Shown: in pieces, positions 57,789 through 64,000 of the stretch
Layout of the letters: every line of letters begins with the position of its first letter
Numbering within the stretch: position 1 is the stretch's first letter
DNA from: Sinorhizobium alkalisoli
Lineage (GTDB): Bacteria; Pseudomonadota; Alphaproteobacteria; Rhizobiales; Rhizobiaceae
Direction of reading: 5' to 3'
Assembly (NCBI RefSeq): GCF_008932245.1
Contig: NZ_CP034909.1
Location: 3,544,001 to 3,608,000, forward strand
Length of the DNA: 64,000 nucleotides
Translations under genes and position numbers: made by a program
The notes under the pieces: generated by a model
Database searches by the model: none
Told to the model about the DNA's origin: nothing
Seen by the model: the letters and a program-made list of their open reading frames with translations, nothing else

Positions 57789-58837
57789 GCGCTTGCCTCT
57801 GCGACCGGCGCCCATAGAACCTGCTCGATGCGGGAGGCTCCCGTCACCAGCATGACCAGCCGGTCGAAGCCGAGCGCGATGCCGCTTGCCTCCGGCATCT
57901 TGGCAAGCGCCGCCAGGAAGTCTTCGTCGAGCGGGTAGGTTTCGCCGTAGACCCGCGCCTTCTCGGCCATTTCCAACTCGAAGCGCCGGCGCTGTTCGGC
58001 GGCGTCGGTGAGTTCGCCGAAGGCATTGGCCAGTTCGACGCCGCAGGCATAAAGCTCGAAGCGCTCGGCGACGCGGGGGTCGTGGGAGGCAGGTCGGGCG
58101 AGCGCCGCCTCGGCGACCGGATAGTGATCGAGGATCGTCGGCCGGCCGAAGCCGAGATGTGGCTCGACCTTCTCGACGAGCACGCGGCTGAACAGATCCG
58201 TCCAGTTGTCGTCATGGGCGACGCGCAGGCCAGCCGCGCGCATGGCGGCGGCCAGCCTCTCCCGATCGGTCGAACCGTCCTTCTCGATCGAGTCGATGAG
58301 ATCGATGCCGGCAAAGCGCTCGAAAGCCTCGGCCAGCGACAGCCGCTCCGGCTCCAGGAAGGGGTCGCAGACACGACCCTGATAGCTGAAGGCCCGTGCG
58401 CCGGCCGTCCCGGCGGCGATCGCAAGGATTTCGCCGCAGTCGCGCATCAAGATCTCGTAGCTCTCCCCGGCTCGATACCATTCGAGCATAGTGAATTCCG
58501 GATGGTGCAGCGGCCCGCGCTCGCGGTTGCGGTAGACATGGGCGAAGCAGGCGATGCGCCTCTCGCCCGCGGCAAGCAGTTTCTTGCAGGCGAATTCCGG
58601 CGAGGTGTGAAGATAGAGCGGCTGGACCGAGCCGTCATGGCCGATCGCTTCAGTTGCAAAGGCGTGCAGATGCGCCTCATTACCGGGCGACACCTGCAGC
58701 GTCGCGGTGTCGACTTCAATGAAATCGCGCTCCTCGAAGTACCGGCGCAAGGCTGACTGGATGCGGTTGCGTCCGATCAGGAAAGGGCGCCGGTCGGCAT
58801 GGACATCCGGGGTCCACCAGGGAGAGGCATGCGGCAT
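57785..58837 (-). CDS. epmA: EF-P--lysine ligase EpmA
   Basis: 350 residues, a lysyl-tRNA-synthetase catalytic core without the anticodon-binding domain. Class II motifs: [12 protein letters not shown] and [22 protein letters not shown] (motif 2), [10 protein letters not shown] (motif 3). It attaches beta-lysine to EF-P Lys34. It starts 155 bases from divergent efp. Confidence 0.95.
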   Translation of the reverse strand: MPHASPWWTPDVHADRRPFLIGRNRIQSALRRYFEERDFIEVDTATLQVSPGNEAHLHAFATEAIGHDGSVQPLYLHTSPEFACKKLLAAGERRIACFAHVYRNRERGPLHHPEFTMLEWYRAGESYEILMRDCGEILAIAAGTAGARAFSYQGRVCDPFLEPERLSLAEAFERFAGIDLIDSIEKDGSTDRERLAAAMRAAGLRVAHDDNWTDLFSRVLVEKVEPHLGFGRPTILDHYPVAEAALARPASHDPRVAERFELYACGVELANAFGELTDAAEQRRRFELEMAEKARVYGETYPLDEDFLAALAKMPEASGIALGFDRLVMLVTGASRIEQVLWAPVAEASA

Positions 58838-58991
58838 GGTCGGTCTGATCCAAGCTTTCTTGCGCGCGGCGTGCCGGCTTAGGCTGGCATTTCGCGCAAA
58901 TTTGCGGTACTGGCGGCGCGAAACTCCATTCTCGCGTCCTCATGGCCCACCGGGGCGCTCGTGTCGCGTACCTCTGTTACAAGGAAGACTA

Positions 58992-59561
58992 ATGGTCAAG
59001 GTCATCGCTTCTTCTGTCCGCAAGGGCAACGTCCTCGATGTCGACGGCAAGCTCTATGTCGTGCTCACCGCGCAGAACTTCCACCCGGGCAAGGGCACGC
59101 CGGTCACGCAGGTCGACATGCGCCGCATTTCCGACGGCGTGAAGGTCTCCGAGCGCTACCGCACGACCGAGCAGGTCGAGCGCGCCTTCGTCGAGGACCG
59201 CGAGCACACCTTCCTCTACGAGGATGCCGAAGGCTTCCACTTCATGAACCCGGAAACCTACGACCAGCTCGTCATGTCGGCCGAGGATATCGGCGACCAG
59301 AAGTCCTACCTCCAGGAAGGCATGGCGGTGATGCTGTCGATCCATGAAGGGATTGCGATCGCCATCGACCTGCCGCGCCACGTGGTCCTCGAGATCACCG
59401 AGACCGAACCGGTGGTCAAGGGCCAGACTGCCTCTTCCTCCTACAAGCCGGCCGTACTTTCGAACGGCGTTCGCACCAGCGTGCCGCCGCACATTCAGGC
59501 CGGGACCCGCGTCGTCATCGCGACGGAAGACGGCTCCTACGTCGAGCGCGCCAAGGACTGA
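58992..59561 (+). CDS. efp: elongation factor P
   Basis: 189 residues, three beta-barrel domains. The modified lysine is K34 in HPGKGT, followed by [15 protein letters not shown]. It rescues ribosomes stalled at polyproline stretches. Divergent from its modification genes epmA-epmB. Confidence 0.97.
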   Translation: MVKVIASSVRKGNVLDVDGKLYVVLTAQNFHPGKGTPVTQVDMRRISDGVKVSERYRTTEQVERAFVEDREHTFLYEDAEGFHFMNPETYDQLVMSAEDIGDQKSYLQEGMAVMLSIHEGIAIAIDLPRHVVLEITETEPVVKGQTASSSYKPAVLSNGVRTSVPPHIQAGTRVVIATEDGSYVERAKD

Positions 59562-59762
59562 GGCTTTACCTGCATCGGCACGGGATTGCCCGCGCATCAT
59601 TCAAAATGCTTCGATGGGGACGGCCTGCTGTCCCCATTGTCGTTCGGCCCGAGCGCAGCCACAACCCGTGGTGCAGCGGCAAAAATCCAGCGTGCATTTT
59701 GCCTGGTCGGTGCTAGGGTCACATCCCGCCGCCATTAGAGCGGTACGAGAGCGAGGCACCGC

Positions 59763-61004
59763 ATGTTTCCATTGTCGCATATGATGAAGGCCTTCATCCG
59801 CACGGGTTGCCTGACGGTGATCGATGCCGATGGCAAGAGGCACGTCTTTTCCGGCGAGCCCGGCCCGCGCGTGACGATGCGGCTGACGGACAAACGGCTC
59901 TATCGCAGCCTCGTCTTCAATGCGGAGCTTGCCGCCGGCGAGGCCTATATGGACGGCACCCTGCGCTTCGAGGAGGGGTCGACGCTGAGGGATTTCCTCA
60001 CCCTCTTTTCGATCAATCGCCTTTCGCTTGGCTCCTATCCGATCCAGAAGCTCCTGCGGGCGATCAAGATGCGCTTCCGTAAGCGTCAGCAGGCAAACCC
60101 GAAGGGCAAGGCTCAGCAGAACGTCGCCCATCACTACGATCTCGGCAATGACTTCTACAGGCTCTTCCTCGACGAGAATATGCTCTATTCCTGCGCCTAT
60201 TTCCGCGAGCCGGGCGAGACTTTGGAGGCGGCGCAGCGCAACAAGCTGCGGCTGCTCGCCGCCAAGCTCTGTCTGAAGCCCGGCATGAAGGTGCTCGACA
60301 TCGGCTGCGGCTGGGGCGATCTCGCCCTCTACCTGGCGGCACTGGAAAACGTCGAGGTCTTCGGCGTCACCCTCTCCAAGGAGCAGCAGGCGCTCGCTAC
60401 CGAGCGGGCCCGCGCGGCGGGACTTGCCGACCGGGTGCGGTTCGAGCTCAAGGACTATCGCGATGTCGAGGGCCCCTTCGACCGCATCGTTTCCGTCGGC
60501 ATGTTCGAGCATGTCGGTGTTCACCACTATGACGAATTCTTCAAGAAGCTGAACGCGCTGATGCCGGATGACGGGCTTGCCGTCCTGCACTCGATCGGCC
60601 ATATGAGCCCGCCCGGAATGGCCAGCCCTTGGCTTCGCAAATACATTTTCCCCGGCGCCTATTCGCCGGCCCTCTCGGAAGTCTTCGAGGTCGTCGAGCA
60701 GAACAGCCTCTGGGTGACGGATCTCGAATTCCTGCGCCTTCATTATGCGACGACGCTCGCCCACTGGTGCGAACGGTTCGAGAAAAACCGCGACAAGGTG
60801 ATCGCCATGTATGACGAGCGCTTCGCCCGCATGTGGGAATTCTACCTGATCAGCGCGGAAATGATGTTCCGCACCGGCAGCCAGCTCGTGTTCCACATGC
60901 AATTGTCGCGTTCGCGCGACGCGACGCCGATCGTGCGCGATTACATCACCGACCGCCAGCGCACCTATATGGAGCAGGAAAAGGCGCTCGATCTCTCGAT
61001 CTGA
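59763..61004 (+). CDS. cfa: cyclopropane-fatty-acyl-phospholipid synthase
   Basis: 413 residues. HHYDLGNDFYRLFLDENMLYSCAYF and SAM motif VLDIGCGWGDLALYLA identify CFA synthase; SVGMFEHVGVHHYDEFF is conserved. GAGG six bases before the first ATG. Rhizobia often have more than one copy; which this is cannot be said. Confidence 0.95.
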   Translation: MFPLSHMMKAFIRTGCLTVIDADGKRHVFSGEPGPRVTMRLTDKRLYRSLVFNAELAAGEAYMDGTLRFEEGSTLRDFLTLFSINRLSLGSYPIQKLLRAIKMRFRKRQQANPKGKAQQNVAHHYDLGNDFYRLFLDENMLYSCAYFREPGETLEAAQRNKLRLLAAKLCLKPGMKVLDIGCGWGDLALYLAALENVEVFGVTLSKEQQALATERARAAGLADRVRFELKDYRDVEGPFDRIVSVGMFEHVGVHHYDEFFKKLNALMPDDGLAVLHSIGHMSPPGMASPWLRKYIFPGAYSPALSEVFEVVEQNSLWVTDLEFLRLHYATTLAHWCERFEKNRDKVIAMYDERFARMWEFYLISAEMMFRTGSQLVFHMQLSRSRDATPIVRDYITDRQRTYMEQEKALDLSI

Positions 61005-61027
61005 GCCGGGCGCCAAGAGGATTCGCC

Positions 61028-61076
61028 TTGACGGCCCGGCGGACGGCATCTATCTCTCTTTAGAATTATTCTAAAG
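61028..61076 (+). promoter_or_regulatory. mbfA promoter with Irr (ICE) operator
   Basis: TTGACG (61028-61033), 17-base spacer, TATCTC (61051-61056). Directly after, CTTTAGAA-TTA-TTCTAAAG (61058-61076) is a perfect 19-bp palindrome equal to the rhizobial iron control element. It covers the expected start site, so Irr binding would repress. Confidence 0.88.
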
Positions 61077-61089
61077 ATGGATTCTTGCG

Positions 61090-62073
61090 ATGCTTGCCCG
61101 CCTTTTCTCCCGCTCCAAGCGGCGGTTTCTCTCGCTCAGCGAACAGGAAGTGCTTGCGCTTGCGATTTCGTCGGAAGAGGACGACGGCCGCATCTATCTC
61201 GCCTATGCGGATGCGCTTCGCGACAAATATCCGCACTCGGCAAAGGTCTTCGAGGAAATGGCGGAGGAGGAAAGCCGGCACCGCCAGGCTTTGATCGACC
61301 TGCATGTCGCCCGCTTCGGCGACCGCATTCCGCTCATTCGCCGCGAGCATGTGCGCGATTTTCCCGAGCGCAAGCCCGATTGGCTGATCGCCGAAATGCC
61401 AATCGAAAAGGCGCGCGAGGAGGCGGAGGCGATGGAGGCGGCGGCGCACCGCTTCTACGTCGAGGCGGCGGCGCGCAGCCGGGACGCGGCGACGCGCAAG
61501 CTTCTGGGGGATCTCGCAATTGCCGAGAAGTCGCATGAATCGCTCGCCCGCCGACTTGGAGAAGAGCATACGCCCGAGGACATACGCGACGCGGAGGACC
61601 AGACGTCACGCCGGCAGTTCATTCTGACCTATGTGCAGCCGGGACTTGCCGGACTGATGGACGGCTCCGTTTCGACGCTCGCGCCGATCTTCGCCGCCGC
61701 CTTCGCCACGCAGGACACATGGCAGACCTTCCTGGTCGGGTTGTCGGCCTCGGTCGGCGCCGGCATTTCCATGGGCTTCACCGAAGCCGCGCATGACGAC
61801 GGCAGGCTTTCGGGCCGCGGCTCACCGGTCAGGCGCGGCCTGGCTTCCGGTATCATGACGGCTTTGGGCGGCCTCGGCCATGCGCTGCCCTATCTCATTC
61901 CGCATTTTTGGACGGCCACGGTCACCGCCATCGTCATTGTCTTCTTCGAACTCTGGGCGATTGCCTTCATTCAGAACCGCTATATGGAGACGCCGTTCCT
62001 CAGGGCCGCTTTCCAGGTCGTGCTCGGCGGCGGCCTGGTGCTCGCGGCCGGCGTCGTCATCGGCAACGCCTGA
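61090..62073 (+). CDS. mbfA: membrane-bound ferritin-like iron exporter MbfA
   Basis: 327 residues. An N-terminal ferritin/erythrin-like domain has di-iron ligands in SSEEDDGRIY, EEMAEEESRHRQ and AEKSHESLARR. A C-terminal VIT1-like membrane domain (about 175-327, PGLAGLMDGSVSTLAPIFAAAF) has three or more helices. In rhizobia and Agrobacterium MbfA exports iron and protects from peroxide, repressed by Irr. The operator here agrees. Confidence 0.93.
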   Translation: MLARLFSRSKRRFLSLSEQEVLALAISSEEDDGRIYLAYADALRDKYPHSAKVFEEMAEEESRHRQALIDLHVARFGDRIPLIRREHVRDFPERKPDWLIAEMPIEKAREEAEAMEAAAHRFYVEAAARSRDAATRKLLGDLAIAEKSHESLARRLGEEHTPEDIRDAEDQTSRRQFILTYVQPGLAGLMDGSVSTLAPIFAAAFATQDTWQTFLVGLSASVGAGISMGFTEAAHDDGRLSGRGSPVRRGLASGIMTALGGLGHALPYLIPHFWTATVTAIVIVFFELWAIAFIQNRYMETPFLRAAFQVVLGGGLVLAAGVVIGNA

Positions 62074-62095
62074 CGGATGGCTGGCGCATCGGTCC

Positions 62096-62129
62096 GAGAA
62101 TCGGACCCGATTTTCGGATGGTACGATGC
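62096..62129. repeat. short RIME-type palindrome
   Basis: GCATCGGTCCGAGAATCGG...CGATTTTCGG...GATGC, related to 46333 and 56617; follows mbfA. Confidence 0.65.
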
Positions 62130-62160
62130 TTAGATTCAGTTCAAAGAGTGCAGGGTATGA

Positions 62161-62186
62161 AAAAGGGCCGGCTAACCGGCCCTTTT
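62161..62186. terminator. bidirectional terminator of mbfA and the protease gene
   Basis: AAAAGGGCCGG-CTAA-CCGGCCCTTTT, perfect 11-bp stem with A/T flanks on both sides, between convergent genes. Confidence 0.93.
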
Positions 62187-62211
62187 TCGACATCCCCCTC
62201 GATAATTGTTG

Positions 62212-62832
62212 CTACTGGCCAACCGAGCCGACGAGCACCTCCGCGCTGTTGTCGATCGTGACCCAATGGCCGCTATTGCGCGTGGCCTGACGCTTGAGAA
62301 AACGATAGGGAGTCTGAGTCCAGAGCTTCACGCCATTATCGAGATTGTCGAGAATGAAGTCGCCCTGGGCGGTGCGCACCGTCAAAACGGCGTGTCCTTC
62401 GCCATCCGGCTTGCGCACAACGGTCAACAGCAGGTCGCCGGCGGAAAAGCCTTTCTGCATCAGGCGCCTGCGCTTTTCGAGCGCGAAATCCTCACAGTCG
62501 CCGCGTCCATTCGGATAAGACCAGACTTCCTCCCTGCCGTAGAGTTCCTGATCGGTGATCGCTGCGACCTCGCGATTGACCGAGGCGTTCACCTGCCGGA
62601 TGACGGCCCAGCCGCTGGCGGTGACGCGCGGTGCCGCGCCTGTCCTCGAACGGACGCTGCATTCGCCCTTGTGACTCTGGCAGAATTCGTAATGCCCGAT
62701 CGGCTGCGAGGTCGCCGAACCGGTCTGCATCCAGGGAGAAGCACCCGCCTGCGCGGGAATTGCCATGTTTGCCGAAAGGAAAATTGCGCAGAGTCCAGCT
62801 ACGCTTCCCTTAACCCCATTCCAAATTGCCAT
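62212..62832 (-). CDS. transglutaminase-like cysteine peptidase (BTLCP)
   Basis: 206 residues. Signal peptide to about PAQA. Catalytic Cys in GRGDCEDFAL, His in GEGHAVLTV and Asp in LDNLDNG. Bacterial transglutaminase-like proteinases of this type (LapG-like) process surface adhesins in periplasm; no LapD/adhesin partner is in the window. Confidence 0.88.
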   Translation of the reverse strand: MAIWNGVKGSVAGLCAIFLSANMAIPAQAGASPWMQTGSATSQPIGHYEFCQSHKGECSVRSRTGAAPRVTASGWAVIRQVNASVNREVAAITDQELYGREEVWSYPNGRGDCEDFALEKRRRLMQKGFSAGDLLLTVVRKPDGEGHAVLTVRTAQGDFILDNLDNGVKLWTQTPYRFLKRQATRNSGHWVTIDNSAEVLVGSVGQ

Positions 62833-62930
62833 ACAAATCCCCTGCAACGCGACCTGCTGTTCCCGCCTTGTCGCGCAATCCTGAGTTGATGACAGCTTTT
62901 TTAGGATTTCCCCTGACGCTGTTCTAATCG

Positions 62931-62945
62931 TTAACAAAGAGTTAA
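62931..62945. promoter_or_regulatory. CtrA-type box
   Basis: TTAACAAAGAGTTAA is TTAA-N7-TTAA, the alphaproteobacterial cell-cycle regulator CtrA site. It lies about 100 bases upstream of the protease gene. Confidence 0.4.
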
Positions 62946-63033
62946 TATTGTCTGATCCTCAGAGTCAATCGGCTGAATGGCGGATTAGCCTTTATGGTTA
63001 AGCGCCCCAACCAAAAGCGCGCAGGACCCTGCG

Positions 63034-63056
63034 CCCGCGGGTTTCGCGGGGGTTTT
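63034..63056 (+). terminator. orphan terminator-like hairpin
   Basis: CCCGCG-GGTTT-CGCGGG then GGTTTT on the plus strand, between two minus-strand genes. No plus-strand gene ends here, so it may belong to a small RNA. Weak T run. Confidence 0.35.
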
Positions 63057-63097
63057 CAACAGCAGGGGAAATTCCTATAGCGGCGTCCGGCGGCTGA

Positions 63098-63904
63098 TCA
63101 GGCCTTGGCGATGAGCGCGTCGATCGCCTGTTTCAACCTGGCAATGTCTTCCTCTCGCGACAACCGATGGTCGCCATCGCGAATGAGGGTCATCACCACG
63201 TCGTCCGACGGCATATGCTCGATCAGCCTGAGCGCATGCGTGTAGGGGACGTCCGGATCGCACATGCCCTGGAGAATATGCACGGGGCAGCCGGTCTCGA
63301 TCGGACCCGTCATCACCCGGTTGTCACGGCCGTCCTCGATGAGGGCGCGGGTGAAGATGTTGGGCTCGGGGCTATAGTCCGACGGCTCCTCGAAATAGCC
63401 TTGCTCGGCAAGGGACGCCTTTTCGGCTTCGGTGAGATTGGGCTCGATCAGTTCGGCGGTGAAATCCGGCGCAGGGGCGATCAGCACGAGGCCAGCAACC
63501 CGCTCGCCCTCGCCGCGGCGCCTGAGTTCCTCGACGAGCCGGAGTGCGATCCAGGCGCCCATGGACGAGCCGATGAGGATCACCCGTCCGCTCGCTGCAT
63601 GGTCGACGACTGCGAGGCTTTCCTCCAGCCAGCGCGAGATCGTGCCGTCCCTGAACGCGCCGCCGGAGGCGCCGTGGCCGGAATAGTCGAAGCGGATGCA
63701 ATCGGTTCCGACGGCGCGGGCATGGCGCTCGACTTCGACCGCCTTGGTCCCGGTCATGTCGGAGCGATAGCCGCCGAGCCAGACGAGGGCGGGCAGCATC
63801 GAGGCCGGTTTGGCGCGAAAGATACGCAGGGCGATCATCCGCGCCGAGGCGTCCTTGCCCACCTCGATCCGCGAAATTTCGGTTTCGGCCGGCGTCGCTG
63901 ACAT
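63098..63904 (-). CDS. alpha/beta hydrolase
   Basis: 268 residues. Nucleophile elbow LIGSSMGAWIALRL, preceded by FDYSGHGASGG. Catalytic Asp in MCDPDVPYTHAL and His in GDHRLS. A serine hydrolase of BAAT/esterase-like type; substrate unknown. The remaining 96 bases of the window hold nothing recognisable. Confidence 0.88.
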   Translation of the reverse strand: MSATPAETEISRIEVGKDASARMIALRIFRAKPASMLPALVWLGGYRSDMTGTKAVEVERHARAVGTDCIRFDYSGHGASGGAFRDGTISRWLEESLAVVDHAASGRVILIGSSMGAWIALRLVEELRRRGEGERVAGLVLIAPAPDFTAELIEPNLTEAEKASLAEQGYFEEPSDYSPEPNIFTRALIEDGRDNRVMTGPIETGCPVHILQGMCDPDVPYTHALRLIEHMPSDDVVMTLIRDGDHRLSREEDIARLKQAIDALIAKA

Positions 63905-64000
63905 TGCATGTCTCCCTTTGGACCGCGATTCGCCGGGTCGGTCGAGCCCGGCGACGAACCGGAGCGGGACGAAGGCGAAAAATCGCGCTCCCTTCGCTCC

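Overview
The window is chromosomal DNA of a fast-growing rhizobium, most likely Sinorhizobium/Ensifer. The signs are GC-rich codon usage, at least four copies of a rhizobial intergenic mosaic (RIME-type) palindrome, an Irr regulator together with an Irr-type operator in front of mbfA, exoD, a BA14K protein, an HWE-type histidine kinase, and an EPSP synthase almost identical in register to the Agrobacterium CP4 enzyme. No CRISPR array, rRNA operon or complete insertion sequence was seen.

Layout. 1-5.6 kb: a divergent guanidino-compound catabolism and uptake module (ureohydrolase, solute-binding protein and class III aminotransferase on minus; GntR regulator, two permeases and ATPase on plus). 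5.6-7.2 kb: an MFS exporter. 7.4-14.8 kb: the translation/transcription operon rimP-nusA-ylxR-infB-rbfA-truB, with a terminator-like hairpin in its leader. 15.2-20 kb: a membrane HWE kinase, rpsO and pnp. 20-24.7 kb: an RsmC-like methyltransferase, then fabA-fabB-fabI on minus and irr divergent on plus. 24.7-26.8 kb: TRIC-type channel, YdcF-family protein, secreted cupin.

26,965-34,971 is an 8.0-kb integrative element in the 3' end of tRNA-Ala(GGC). It is bounded by a 19-bp direct repeat, with GGGTAC(T) arm-type repeats just inside each end. Its integrase has lost the catalytic half, apparently by a deletion that also cut the toxin of a Panacea-type toxin-antitoxin pair. The element also carries a serine recombinase, several unknown proteins, and a compact three-gene minus-strand operon of unknown small protein, HExxH metallopeptidase and dCTP deaminase homologue. 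This operon is the best candidate for an undescribed (possibly anti-phage) system.

35-47.6 kb: TIGR02300-like acidic protein, aroA-cmk-rpsA with a structured rpsA leader, a large disordered protein, BA14K protein, tRNA-Leu(CAG), a 2-hydroxyacid dehydrogenase, RNase D, YqaA, SelW-like, DoxX and Gfa proteins. 47.9-53.9 kb: lepA, an MFS transporter, an XRE-cupin regulator/GNAT/histone-deacetylase-like set, and a SoxR-box-controlled monooxygenase. 53.9-64 kb: exoD, OmpA-like lipoprotein, carboxyl methyltransferase, the EF-P lysinylation cluster epmB-epmA/efp, cyclopropane synthase, mbfA under an Irr box, a transglutaminase-like protease and an alpha/beta hydrolase.

Starts were chosen by ribosome-binding sites and family alignments remembered from known proteins; no database search was possible, so all family names rest on motif recognition.
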